From Mangrovicoccus sp. HB161399 (GTDB lineage Bacteria > Pseudomonadota > Alphaproteobacteria > Rhodobacterales > Rhodobacteraceae), in assembly GCF_013184745.1 (NCBI RefSeq), contig NZ_JAATVU010000025.1, positions 1-64,000 of the forward strand: a stretch of 64,000 nucleotides of DNA. The letters are read 5' to 3'. A model generated the notes under the pieces. That model saw only the letters and a list, made by a program, of their open reading frames with translations, had not been told where the DNA came from and made no database searches. Within the stretch, counting starts at the first letter, position 1, and every line of letters begins with the position of its first letter. The position numbers and the translations under genes are program-made. Shown here piece by piece: positions 51,215 to 59,799 of the stretch.

Positions 51215-52849
51215 TCATTCGGCGGCTTCCGCCTCTGCCGGGGCGCGGCGCATATCGAAGCCTTCGTAGCCGTTTGCGGCGATCTCTCTGCATTTCTGCC
51301 GGTAGGTGCCGACGCCGCCGGTATAGCTGAGCACGCGGCGCGGTTTCCCCGGCACGTTCGACCCGGTGTACCAGGAGTCCGTCTTCGCGATCAGCGTCGC
51401 ATTGGCGGTCTCGTCATGGTGCCGCACCCAGGCCTCCTCGCCCTCGGCGGTGGGCTCGATCGCCGTGGCGCCCGTGTCGCGCATGTGGCGGATGCAATCG
51501 GTGATCCACTCGGTCTGCTGCTGCAGGCAGGTGGTCATGTTGCACAGCGCGGCCGAGGGCGCCAAGGGCGCGCCGGTCATGAACAGATTGGGGAATCCGT
51601 GCTTCTGCAGGCCCAGGGTGGTGCGGATGTCCTTCGCCCATTCGTCGCGCAGACGCCGGCCGTCCCGCCCTGCGATGTCGATCCGCGCCAGCGCGCCCGA
51701 TCCGGCATCGAAGCCTACCGCCATGATGATGACGTCAAGCCCGTGGACCGTGCCGTCGGCCAGCTCCACGCCTTCGGGGACGATCCGCGCGATCGGGTTG
51801 CTCCTGACCGGGACCGCCTCGACATTCGGCTGCAGGTAGACCTCCAGGTAGTTGGTCTCGAGCGGCACCCGGTGCGTGCCGAAGCCGTAATCCCCGGACT
51901 TCGGCACGAGAATGTCGATCAGCTCCGGATCCTTCAGCCGCGCTGCCATCTTCTCGCGCACGAAGGCGGAGATCTCGGCGCTGACCGCCTCGTCGAAGAA
52001 CATTTCGGCGAAGGAGGCGAGCCAGAGCTTCAGCGAGCCGTCGGCATGGAACTCCTCCAGGACCGCGCGGCGCTGTTGCGGCGTGAGGTCGGCCCATTTG
52101 TGCTCGAAATCGTATTCGAAGCCGGTGAAGGTCGCGGGCAGGTTGCCCTTGAGCTCGTTGAAGCGCGCCTTGTAGGCCTTGGCCTCGCCGGGGCCGTATT
52201 TCGGGTTCTTCATCGGCAGGACGTATTGCGGCGTGCGCACGAAGACCTTCAGCGAGCCGACCACCGGGGCGATGGTCTGGATCACCTGGATGCCGGTCGC
52301 GCCGATGCCGATCACGCCGACGCGCTTGCCTTCCAGATCGAGACCGCCCTTGGGGTAGCGCGCGGTGTGCAGGATGGTGCCGCGGAAGGTCTCCTGTCCC
52401 TCGAAGCGGTTCTCCAGCGGTGCCGAGAGCATGCCGGTGCAGCCGATCAGGAACTGGGTGTTGTAGGTTTCGCCGGCATCGGTTTCGACCAGCCAGCGGC
52501 CGGTATCCTCGATGTACTCCGCTTTCGTCACCTTGGCCGAGAAGGTGAAATCCTTGCGCAGGTCCAGCCGGTCGGCGACGTAATGCATCCAGCGCTCGAT
52601 CTCCGGCTGGGCGGGAAATCGTTCGCTCCAGGTCCAGTCCTTGTAGAGATCCTCGTCGAAGAGATACTGGTAGATATAGCTTTCGGAGTCGAATTTCGCG
52701 CCCGGGTAGCGGTTCCAGTACCAGGTGCCGCCGACATCGCTCCCGGCCTCCACCCCGTGCACGTCGAACCCTTCGCTGCGCAGCTGGTGCAGCTGGTAGA
52801 GCCCGGCCACGCCGGCCCCGATTACCAAGGCGTCAAGTTTCCTCGTCAT
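51215..52849 (-). CDS. Baeyer-Villiger-type flavin monooxygenase
   Basis: A 544-residue FAD/NADPH enzyme. The FAD loop GAGVAG lies at 11-16, GGTWYWNRYPG at 40-50 is the type I BVMO second motif, and the second Rossmann loop GIGATG at 181-186. The fingerprint FxGxxxHTxxWP reads FRGTILHTARYP (155-166), with Tyr in place of Trp. Type I enzymes insert oxygen next to a ketone to give an ester or lactone. The start at 52849 follows GGGAGGA. It converges with an AraC gene and is near an EstB-like esterase, fitting a ketone-to-ester-to-acid route. Confidence 0.88.
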   Translation of the reverse strand: MTRKLDALVIGAGVAGLYQLHQLRSEGFDVHGVEAGSDVGGTWYWNRYPGAKFDSESYIYQYLFDEDLYKDWTWSERFPAQPEIERWMHYVADRLDLRKDFTFSAKVTKAEYIEDTGRWLVETDAGETYNTQFLIGCTGMLSAPLENRFEGQETFRGTILHTARYPKGGLDLEGKRVGVIGIGATGIQVIQTIAPVVGSLKVFVRTPQYVLPMKNPKYGPGEAKAYKARFNELKGNLPATFTGFEYDFEHKWADLTPQQRRAVLEEFHADGSLKLWLASFAEMFFDEAVSAEISAFVREKMAARLKDPELIDILVPKSGDYGFGTHRVPLETNYLEVYLQPNVEAVPVRSNPIARIVPEGVELADGTVHGLDVIIMAVGFDAGSGALARIDIAGRDGRRLRDEWAKDIRTTLGLQKHGFPNLFMTGAPLAPSAALCNMTTCLQQQTEWITDCIRHMRDTGATAIEPTAEGEEAWVRHHDETANATLIAKTDSWYTGSNVPGKPRRVLSYTGGVGTYRQKCREIAANGYEGFDMRRAPAEAEAAE

Positions 52850-53104
52850 CCCGTTCCTCCCTGGATGGGCGGCCGGGGCTTGCTGCCGCGGCCTTGCGGG
52901 AAGGCTAGGCGGGGCGGCGGGGGCCGGTATTGAACGATCCGGAAAAGCTGTTGAACGAAATCCTGCCGCAGCGCGACATGGCCGTCCGGGCCGCCGGGTC
53001 GGTTTCATGCGTCCTTATTACTTTGCCGTCCACATTGCCCCCTGCGGGGGACTGTGCCATTGCTTTCCCGTATCCGCCCAGCAGCCCGGGGAGAGCTCTC
53101 GCAG

Positions 53105-53758
53105 ATGACCGATTTTGTCCGTCGCCGCACCCTGATGGTCGATACCCAGGTCCGGCCCGCCGATGTCACCAGGTTCCCGATCATCGAAGCGATGCTGCGC
53201 GTGCCGCGCGAACTCTACGTGCCGGACGAGCTGAAGGACGCCGCCTATGTCGGCGAGAACCTGCCGCTGGGCGAAAACCGCGTCATCCTGGAACCGCGCA
53301 CCTTCGCCAAGATGCTGGAAACGGCCAATGTCCGGCCGACCGACCTGGTGCTCGATATCGGGCCGGGGCTGGGCTATTCGGCCTGCGTTCTGGCGCATCT
53401 CGCCGAGGCGGTGGTCGCGGTCGAGGAGGACGGGGACATGGCGCGCGAGGCCGCGGCCAACCTTTCCGAACACGGTGCGGACAATGCCGCGGTGGTCGAA
53501 GGGCCGCTCTGCGAGGGCATGGCGCAGCACGGTCCCTATGACGTTATCGTGATCGAAGGTGCCGTAGAGGCCGTCGGTGATGCCCTATTGGCACAGCTGA
53601 AGGACGGCGGTCGCATCGTCGCGCCGTTTGTGGATGGCGCGCTGGGGGCCGTGAGGGTAGGGTACAAGCTGAACGGATCGGTTTCGTGGCGGTTTGCCTT
53701 CAATGCCGGGGCACCCGTCCTTCCGGGATTCGAGCAGACGAAAGACTTCGCGCTCTGA
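53105..53758 (+). CDS. protein-L-isoaspartate O-methyltransferase family protein
   Basis: A 217-residue protein of the PCMT family. It starts MTDFVRRRTLMVDTQVRPADVTRFPIIEAML and carries NRVILEPRTFAKMLE and the SAM loop LVLDIGPGLGYSA. The canonical enzyme repairs isoaspartyl residues. This alphaproteobacterial version, always next to tolC, is divergent, and its substrate is less certain. ATG at 53105 after GGGGAGAG; an upstream in-frame ATG at 53054 is less likely. It lies 54 bp before tolC and is probably cotranscribed. Confidence 0.85.
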   Translation: MTDFVRRRTLMVDTQVRPADVTRFPIIEAMLRVPRELYVPDELKDAAYVGENLPLGENRVILEPRTFAKMLETANVRPTDLVLDIGPGLGYSACVLAHLAEAVVAVEEDGDMAREAAANLSEHGADNAAVVEGPLCEGMAQHGPYDVIVIEGAVEAVGDALLAQLKDGGRIVAPFVDGALGAVRVGYKLNGSVSWRFAFNAGAPVLPGFEQTKDFAL

Positions 53759-53812
53759 GGGCCCGCCTTCTCCGGCGGCAGGGCGCTGCAGGATAAAAAC
53801 GAGGACCCCAAG

Positions 53813-55231
53813 GTGCGCAAGATCAAGACAACCCTGCTGGCCTGCGCGGCGGCAATCGCGGTCTCGGCCGCGTCGGCGGAAACCCTGACGGACACGCTGG
53901 TTTCTGCATACAACAATTCCAACCTGCTGGAGCAGAACCGCGCGGTTCTGCGGGCTGCCGACGAGGATGTCGCGATCGCGGTCGCCGCGCTGCGGCCGAT
54001 CTTCGCCTATTCGGCCTCTCGCAGCTATTTCTGGGACCTCGACACCGACGTGCTGCAGACCGTGGCCGGGCCGGTGCGCGAGGACAGCCAGACGATCACC
54101 AACACGCTGGAGCTCACCGCGCAGATGAGCCTCTACGAGTTCGGCCGCAACCGGCTGGCCGTCGGCGCCGCCAAGGAAGCCGTGCTGGCCGCGCGCCAGG
54201 CGCTGGTCGCGCAGGAGCAGGATGTGCTGTTCTCGGCGGTCCAGGCCTATACCCAGGTGCGCCAGGCCCAGGCCTTCGTCGACCTGCGCCGCAACAACGT
54301 CCGCGTCCTCGAAGAGGAACTGCGCGCCGCCAACGACCGCTTCGACGTGGGCGAGGTGACCCGCACCGACGTCGCGCAGGCCGAGGCCTATCTCGCCGCC
54401 GCACAGGCCAGCCTCGTGGCGGCCAACGGCGACCTGGAGATCGCGCGCGAATCCTTCAACCTCGCCGTCGGCCGTTATCCGGGCGACCTCGCGCCGCCGC
54501 CGGCCTTCTCCAAGCGTCCCGAGAGCCTGCAGAGCGCCCGCGACGTCGCCGTGCGCGGCCATCCGGCGATCCGCCAGCAGCAGTTCCTGGTCTCCGCGCA
54601 GGAGATCAATGTCGACATTGCCCAGCGGCAGATCCTGCCGACGCTGAGCGCCACCAGCTCGATCGGCTATTCCGACTCGGCCTCCAGCTCCAACACCAAC
54701 GACATGGAGCCGGTCGCCAGCCTCGGGATCGAGTTCGGCGGGCCGATCTACCGCGGCGGCCAGATCAACGCGCTCTACCGCCAGGCGGTGGCAAATCTGG
54801 AGCAGAACCGCTCCGGGCTGCTGCAGACCACGCTGAACGTGCAGGAGCGCGTCGGCTACGCCTGGGCCAACTTCCAGGTCGCGATTGCCAGCCTCGATGC
54901 CACCGAGCGCCAGATCGAGGCCTCGCAGGTCGCCTTCGAGGGCACGCGCGAGGAAGCCACGCTGGGCGCGCGCACGACGCTCGACGTGCTGAACGCCGAG
55001 CAGGACCTGCTCGACGCCCGCGGCAGCCGCATCGAGGCGCTGACCGTGGAGCAGGACGCCTACTACTTCCTGCTCTCCACCATGGGCCTGCTGACCGCCG
55101 ACAGCCTAGGGCTGGACGTGATCGCCTATGACGACAACGCCTATTACGAGAAAGTCCGCGCCGCGCCGACTGTGTTCACCTCCGAACAGGGCATCAAGCT
55201 CGACAAGGTGCTGAAGGCGCTCGGCAAGTGA
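53813..55231 (+). CDS. tolC: TolC-family outer-membrane efflux protein
   Basis: A 472-residue protein with a signal peptide (cleavage near ASA-ET, about residue 22), followed by two repeated halves of long coiled-coil helices typical of TolC. The halves are TLTDTLVSAYNNSNLLEQNRAVLRAADEDV and ESLQSARDVAVRGHPAIRQQQF, ending in LTADSLGLDV. It forms a trimeric outer-membrane channel for type I secretion and drug efflux. The start is GTG with GAGGA upstream. It is followed after 4 bp by the PopZ-like gene. Confidence 0.93.
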   Translation: MRKIKTTLLACAAAIAVSAASAETLTDTLVSAYNNSNLLEQNRAVLRAADEDVAIAVAALRPIFAYSASRSYFWDLDTDVLQTVAGPVREDSQTITNTLELTAQMSLYEFGRNRLAVGAAKEAVLAARQALVAQEQDVLFSAVQAYTQVRQAQAFVDLRRNNVRVLEEELRAANDRFDVGEVTRTDVAQAEAYLAAAQASLVAANGDLEIARESFNLAVGRYPGDLAPPPAFSKRPESLQSARDVAVRGHPAIRQQQFLVSAQEINVDIAQRQILPTLSATSSIGYSDSASSSNTNDMEPVASLGIEFGGPIYRGGQINALYRQAVANLEQNRSGLLQTTLNVQERVGYAWANFQVAIASLDATERQIEASQVAFEGTREEATLGARTTLDVLNAEQDLLDARGSRIEALTVEQDAYYFLLSTMGLLTADSLGLDVIAYDDNAYYEKVRAAPTVFTSEQGIKLDKVLKALGK

Positions 55232-55235
55232 TCGC

Positions 55236-55682
55236 ATGTCGGAAAACGGAAAGCCGGGGGCACAGATGAGCGCGTCCAAGAACCCCGAGGAAGTCCTCGC
55301 CTCCATCCGGCGCCTGGTCGCCAAGGAAGTGCAGCACCAGCAGGAGCGGGAGGCGGCCGAACGGCCCGACCGCGACATGCCGGTGGTCAGCGAGAAGGCC
55401 AGCGCCGCGGCGCGGCGGCTGGTGCTCGGAACCGGCGCGCGCGTGGCGGCGAACGGGATCGCGACGCCCGCGGCCGCGCAGGTCTGGGACGAGCCCGAAC
55501 CCGATGCTCCGGCGGCACGGGGCGGTCCGGCAGAGCCGCAGTCCGGCGAGGCCGAGCTGCGCGCCATGATCCGCGAGATCCTGCGCGAAGAGGTCCGCAC
55601 CCGCATGGGGCCGCGGATCAACGAGAACATCCGGCGCATCGTGCGCGAGGAACTGCGCAGCATTCTCGGCAGCGAGAGCTGA
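55236..55682 (+). CDS. PopZ-like (DUF2497-type) polar organising protein
   Basis: A 148-residue acidic, mostly disordered protein. NPEEVLASIRRLVAKE (residues 16-31) matches the N-terminal motif of PopZ (EEILASIRRII). The C-terminus RAMIREILREEVRTRMGPRINENIRRIVREELRSILG resembles PopZ's oligomerisation helices. A Pro/Ala/Glu-rich linker joins them. PopZ forms a mesh at the cell pole that anchors the chromosome origin. Similarity is limited to both ends, so identity is probable rather than certain. It lies 4 bp after tolC. The start could be 55236 or the ATG at 55266. Confidence 0.7.
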   Translation: MSENGKPGAQMSASKNPEEVLASIRRLVAKEVQHQQEREAAERPDRDMPVVSEKASAAARRLVLGTGARVAANGIATPAAAQVWDEPEPDAPAARGGPAEPQSGEAELRAMIREILREEVRTRMGPRINENIRRIVREELRSILGSES

Positions 55683-55697
55683 CCGCGCCCGCAAAGA

Positions 55698-55728
55698 CAG
55701 AAGCGCTCCCCAAGGGGGAGCGCTTCTG
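55698..55728. terminator. strong bidirectional terminator after the PopZ-like gene
   Basis: The perfect 14-bp arms CAGAAGCGCTCCCC and GGGGAGCGCTTCTG surround an AAG loop. It lies between convergent genes. Confidence 0.8.
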
Positions 55729-55769
55729 CAAGGTCTCCGGCGTCCCGGCGCCGTGCCGGGACCCTGAAT

Positions 55770-56090
55770 TCAGGCCGCTTCCGCGGCTTCGGCAGCGTGA
55801 CGCCGCTCCGATTCTTCGCGCGACAGGGCCACGGAGGTGCGCACGCCCTTCGAGACGAACTCCATGAGGCCGCCGACCACCCGCTCGTTCGGGTCGATCC
55901 CTGCGCAGCTCAGCACTTCCCGGCCGTCGCGCGACCGCGCCCAGCGGGCGATCTGCTCGGGGCCGTTGCCGTATTTCTTGTCATCCGCAATCGCGTCATC
56001 CAGTGCGGCCAGCACAACAGCCGCGAACAGTTTGCGGGCACGGTTGCCCTGCTCATGATTAAAAGCAGTGCCATCGACGAATTCGCCCAT
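55770..56090 (-). CDS. conserved hypothetical protein, 106 residues
   Basis: A helical protein beginning MGEFVDGTAFNHEQGNRARKLFAAVVLAALDDAIADDKKYGNGPEQIARWARSRDGREVLSCAGIDPNERVV. This wording looks very conserved within Rhodobacteraceae, and I recall only uncharacterised relatives. It has no signal peptide or membrane segment. AAGGAAACGA lies before the ATG. Divergent from efp, with an AT-rich shared region. The function is unknown. Confidence 0.75.
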   Translation of the reverse strand: MGEFVDGTAFNHEQGNRARKLFAAVVLAALDDAIADDKKYGNGPEQIARWARSRDGREVLSCAGIDPNERVVGGLMEFVSKGVRTSVALSREESERRHAAEAAEAA

Positions 56091-56231
56091 TTCGTTTCCT
56101 TATTCTTGCTCTTGCTTCTTTCGAGGTGCGGCGCAATATGCATCTTCCGCACCGATTCGGTATTGCGTTTTGAGCATGGTAGGCATGCGCTCAGTGCATA
56201 GTCTATCCCGCCCGGCCCGCAAGCGTCCTTG

Positions 56232-56259
56232 TTGCCACGCCGGTACCTTCGGCGATATA
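56232..56259 (+). promoter_or_regulatory. probable efp promoter
   Basis: The elements are TTGCCA (56232-56237), a 16-bp spacer and GATATA (56254-56259), 41 bases before the efp start. Confidence 0.45.
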
Positions 56260-56299
56260 GGGGCGGCTACCTCTCGTTCAACACTCAATGGGCTCCGAA

Positions 56300-56863
56300 A
56301 TGCCGAAAATCAACGGGAACGAAATCCGTCCCGGCTTCATCCTCGACCATGACGGGGGCCTCTGGTCCGCGGTGAAGGTCGATATCGTCAAGCCGGGCAA
56401 GGGCGGAGCCTTCGCCCAGGTCGAGCTGCGCAACCTGCGCAACGGCTCCAAGCTGAACGAGCGGTTCCGCTCCGCCGATAAAGTCGAGCGCGTGACGCTC
56501 GAGCAGAAGGACCAGCAATTCCTCTACGAGCAGGACGGCAAGCTGGTCTTCATGGACACCGAGACCTTCGAGCAGATCGAGATACCGGCGGAACTGCTGG
56601 GCGAGCGCCGCCCCTTCCTTCAGGACGGCATGACCGCGGTGGTGCAGTATTACGACGAGGAGCCGCTCTCGGCGCAGCTGCCGGCCAAGGTCGTCTGCAC
56701 CGTCGCCACGACCGAGCCGGTGGTCAACGGGCAGACCGCGTCGAAGAGCTTCAAGCCCGCGACGCTCGACAACGGCATCCGCATCATGGTGCCGCCCTTC
56801 ATCGGCCAGGACGAGGCGATCGTGGTCAACACGGAGACCATGGAATATTCCGAACGGGCCTGA
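56300..56863 (+). CDS. efp: translation elongation factor P
   Basis: EF-P relieves ribosome stalling at proline runs. It has 187 residues starting [12 protein letters not shown], with the conserved modifiable Lys34 in VKPGKGGAF, the middle OB domain, and the C-terminal signature around [29 protein letters not shown]. The length matches E. coli EF-P. An ATG four codons upstream (56288) is in frame but outside the family. A dispersed-type hairpin follows the stop. Confidence 0.96.
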   Translation: MPKINGNEIRPGFILDHDGGLWSAVKVDIVKPGKGGAFAQVELRNLRNGSKLNERFRSADKVERVTLEQKDQQFLYEQDGKLVFMDTETFEQIEIPAELLGERRPFLQDGMTAVVQYYDEEPLSAQLPAKVVCTVATTEPVVNGQTASKSFKPATLDNGIRIMVPPFIGQDEAIVVNTETMEYSERA

Positions 56864-56899
56864 TCCGGGTTCCGCGCTACCCTCCGGGCGGCGCTCTCT

Positions 56900-56922
56900 C
56901 CCTCTCCCCGCCGGGGAGAGGG
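56900..56922. repeat. palindromic element / terminator after efp
   Basis: The 10-bp arms CCCTCTCCCC and GGGGAGAGGG surround a GCC loop, followed by GCCGGGGTGAGGGG. I recall this word pair as a dispersed palindrome in many proteobacterial genomes. Here it lies between convergent efp and the UbiH-type gene and can act as a terminator. Confidence 0.65.
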
Positions 56923-56943
56923 CCGGGGTGAGGGGGCGCTGCC

Positions 56944-58161
56944 CTAGAGCGCGCGGCCCTGAAGCAGCCGCGGCACGTCCCCGGACAGACCGGCCGCCTC
57001 GCGCATGAAGCCGCGGCGCAGCGCGGGCACCGCGTTTGCCAGTCCCAGCCCGATGTTGCGTCCCAGCCGCAGGAGCGGATTGTCGTTCGAGAACAGCCGG
57101 TTGAATCCGTCCGTGGCAATCGCCAGCGTCGTCGAGTCGAAGCGCCGCCACGCGGCATAGCGGTCCAGCACCAGCGGCCATCCCAGATCTTCGCCGCGGC
57201 GCGATGCCTCGACCAGCACCTCGGCCAGCGCGGCGACGTCGCGCAGCCCGGCATTCAGCCCCTGTCCGGCGATCGGATGCACGCCGCGCGCGGCATCTCC
57301 GGCCAGTGCCAGCCGCTCGGCGGCGAAGCTCTCGGCGATCGTCATGTTCAGCGGATAGGTGTAGCGCGCCCCGGCGATATGGATCCGGCCCAGGAAATCG
57401 CCGAAGCGCGGCCGCAGCACCTCCAGATATGCCTCGTCGTCCAGCGCCTGGATCGCCGCCGCCTGCTCGGTGGTCTCGCTCCAGACGATCGACGAGCGGT
57501 TGCCGGTCAGCGGCAGGATCGCCAGCGGGCCCGGCGGCAGGAAGATCTGCCAGGCGCAGCCCTGGTGCGGCTTCTCGTGGCCGATGGCGCAGACCAGCGC
57601 CGTCTGGCCGTAGTCGGTCACCCGCCGCTTGATGCCCGCGCGTTCCGCAGTGCCGCTCCTGCGCCCGTCCGCCCCCACCAGCAGCGGCGCCGCGAATTCC
57701 CGCCCGTCCGCCAGCGTCGCCACCGCGCGGCCCGGCTCCACCCGCTGTGCGGCCACGGCGCCCTCGATCCGGACGATCCCGGGCGTTTCCGCCAGCGCCG
57801 CCAGCAGCGCGGCGCGCAGGTGGCGGTCCTCGACCATCTGGCCCAGCGGGCCTTCGCCCAGCTCGCGGCTGTCGAAATGCAGCGTCAGCGGGCTGGTGCC
57901 TTCGCCCGCGCGCCCATCGCCGACGCGGATGTCCAGCATCGGCTGCGCATCCGCGGCCAGCCGGTCCCAGATTCCGAGGACGCCCAGCATCTTCACGCTC
58001 GCCGCCGCCAGCGCATAGCTGCGGCCGTCGAACTCCGGCACGGTCTGGTCGGCATCGGAGAGCGGATCGATCACCGCCACGCGCAGTCCGGCGCGGGCGA
58101 GGGCAAGGGCGAGGCTGGCGCCGTTCAGGCTGCCGCCGACAATGAGGACGTCCTGTTCCAT
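56944..58161 (-). CDS. UbiH/UbiF-family FAD-dependent hydroxylase
   Basis: A 405-residue flavoprotein hydroxylase. The FAD loop VLIVGGSLNGASLALAL lies near residues 5-21, the DG motif is PLLVGADGRRSGTAE, and GDAARGVHPIAGQGLNAGLRDV is the C-terminal FAD-binding GD motif typical of ubiquinone ring hydroxylases. It adds a hydroxyl to the ubiquinone precursor ring; which position cannot be told. The ATG at 58161 begins the conserved part. It is divergent from the amidase gene. Confidence 0.9.
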   Translation of the reverse strand: MEQDVLIVGGSLNGASLALALARAGLRVAVIDPLSDADQTVPEFDGRSYALAAASVKMLGVLGIWDRLAADAQPMLDIRVGDGRAGEGTSPLTLHFDSRELGEGPLGQMVEDRHLRAALLAALAETPGIVRIEGAVAAQRVEPGRAVATLADGREFAAPLLVGADGRRSGTAERAGIKRRVTDYGQTALVCAIGHEKPHQGCAWQIFLPPGPLAILPLTGNRSSIVWSETTEQAAAIQALDDEAYLEVLRPRFGDFLGRIHIAGARYTYPLNMTIAESFAAERLALAGDAARGVHPIAGQGLNAGLRDVAALAEVLVEASRRGEDLGWPLVLDRYAAWRRFDSTTLAIATDGFNRLFSNDNPLLRLGRNIGLGLANAVPALRRGFMREAAGLSGDVPRLLQGRAL

Positions 58162-58247
58162 GGCGCAGGAATGAAGCGGCCGGGCGGGATTGTCCATCCG
58201 GATCGGGGCGAATAGCTTGGCTGCGACACCATTGACGAGGACGTGAC

Positions 58248-59576
58248 ATGGACGAGTGGCGGAGCCGGACGGCGGCAGACCTGGGGCGCGGCATCGGTGA
58301 CGGGACCATCGACCCGGTGGAGCTGGCCGAAGCCTTCCTGGATGCTGCCGTGGCCCATGAGGCCGGGACGCGCATCTATGCCCGCTTCACCGCGGAGCGC
58401 GCGCTGGCCGAGGCCGGGGCGGCTCGGGACCGCGCCCGGCTGGGGCTGCGCCGCGGCCTGCTCGACGGCGTGCCGATCTCCTGGAAGGACCTCTTCGACA
58501 CCGCAGGGGTGGCGACCGAGGCGGGCTCCCGGCTGCTCGAGGGGCGGGTGCCGGAGCGCGACGCGCTGGTGCTCGAAGCCGCGACGCTGGGCGGCTCGGT
58601 CTGCCTCGGGAAGACCCACATGACCGAGCTCGCCTTTTCCGGGCTGGGCCTCAACCCGATGACCGCGACCCCGCCCAACGTGACCGATCCCGCGCTGGTG
58701 CCGGGCGGCTCCTCCTCGGGCGCCGCCACCTCGGTGGCCTTCGGCCTGGCGGCGGCGGGGATCGGTTCGGATACCGGCGGCTCGGTCCGTGTGCCGTCCG
58801 CCTGGAACAACCTCGTCGGGCTGAAGACCACTGCCGGGCGCATTCCGCTGGACGGCGTGGTGCCGCTGGCGGCGCGCTTCGACACGATCGGCCCGCTCTG
58901 CCGCTCGGTGGAAGATGCTGCCGAAGTGCTGGCGTTGATCGAGGGCGGCAAGCCTGCCGACCTGCGGGGGGCATCGCTGGCGGGGCAGCGCGTCGCGGTG
59001 CTGGAGACCATCGCGCTCGACGACCTGCGCGACCAGCCGGGCTATGCCTTCGAGACCGCCGTATCGCGGCTTGCGGCCGCCGGGGCCAAGGTGGAGCGCA
59101 TCCAGGTCCCGGCCGTGGCCGAGGCGCTGGCCTCCGCCTCGATGCTGTTCCCGGGCGAGGCCTACGGCACCTGGGGCAAGGTGATCGAGGCGTCGCCCGA
59201 GAAGATGCACCCGCCGATCCGCGACCGTTTCCGGCTGGGCGCAGATGTCACGGCCGAGGCCTTCGTTGCGGGCTGGCAGGCACTCGACCGGCTGCGCGCC
59301 GCCTATCTGCAGGCCACGGCGGGCTTCGACGCGGTCCTGCTGCCGACCACGCCGATCCTGCCGCCGGATGCCGCGCGGCTGGAAAGCGATCCGGACTATT
59401 TCCGCACCGAGAACCTGCTGGCGCTCAGGAACACCCGGATCGGCAACCTGATGGGGCTCTGCGCGCTGACCCTGCCGACCGGGACCGATTGCTGCGGCCT
59501 GATGCTGATGGCCGCGCCGGGCCGGGAGGAGCGCCTGCTGCGCACCGGCAGGGCGGCCGAGGCGGCGCTCGGCTGA
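58248..59576 (+). CDS. amidase signature-family protein
   Basis: A 442-residue amidase. The Ser-cisSer-Lys triad is visible: Lys80 in GVPISWKDLFD, Ser155 in PGGSSSGAA, and the nucleophile Ser179 in GSDTGGSVRVP. It could be a GatA homologue by fold, but no gatB or gatC lies nearby and the sequence fits stand-alone amidases. The substrate is unknown. It is followed by the aminotransferase and FtsK genes in the common Rhodobacteraceae order. Confidence 0.9.
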   Translation: MDEWRSRTAADLGRGIGDGTIDPVELAEAFLDAAVAHEAGTRIYARFTAERALAEAGAARDRARLGLRRGLLDGVPISWKDLFDTAGVATEAGSRLLEGRVPERDALVLEAATLGGSVCLGKTHMTELAFSGLGLNPMTATPPNVTDPALVPGGSSSGAATSVAFGLAAAGIGSDTGGSVRVPSAWNNLVGLKTTAGRIPLDGVVPLAARFDTIGPLCRSVEDAAEVLALIEGGKPADLRGASLAGQRVAVLETIALDDLRDQPGYAFETAVSRLAAAGAKVERIQVPAVAEALASASMLFPGEAYGTWGKVIEASPEKMHPPIRDRFRLGADVTAEAFVAGWQALDRLRAAYLQATAGFDAVLLPTTPILPPDAARLESDPDYFRTENLLALRNTRIGNLMGLCALTLPTGTDCCGLMLMAAPGREERLLRTGRAAEAALG

Positions 59577-59799
59577 GGCGGCGCCGTCCCGTTCCGGAGC
59601 CGTCCTGCCGCCCGCGCCGCCCGCGGACGGGACGCTCCGGGCCTGACCCTTGGGAAGGCTGGGTTAACTATTCGCCGCCAGGTCACAATCTTGCCTGAAG
59701 GAGGGGCAGGTACCGGTCGCGGGCTGGACGCAAGGGGGCCCTTCCGGTATCGTCCCTGCCAGATACCGGGGCGCAAGATCCCGGGAAACTGAGGCACAG

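Noticed and set aside
55770-56090. Phage or gene-transfer-agent origin for the 106-residue hypothetical
   Set aside because: No neighbouring phage genes, and composition matches the core genome.
58248-59576. GatA subunit of the amidotransferase
   Set aside because: No gatB or gatC nearby, and the sequence around the triad fits stand-alone amidases better.
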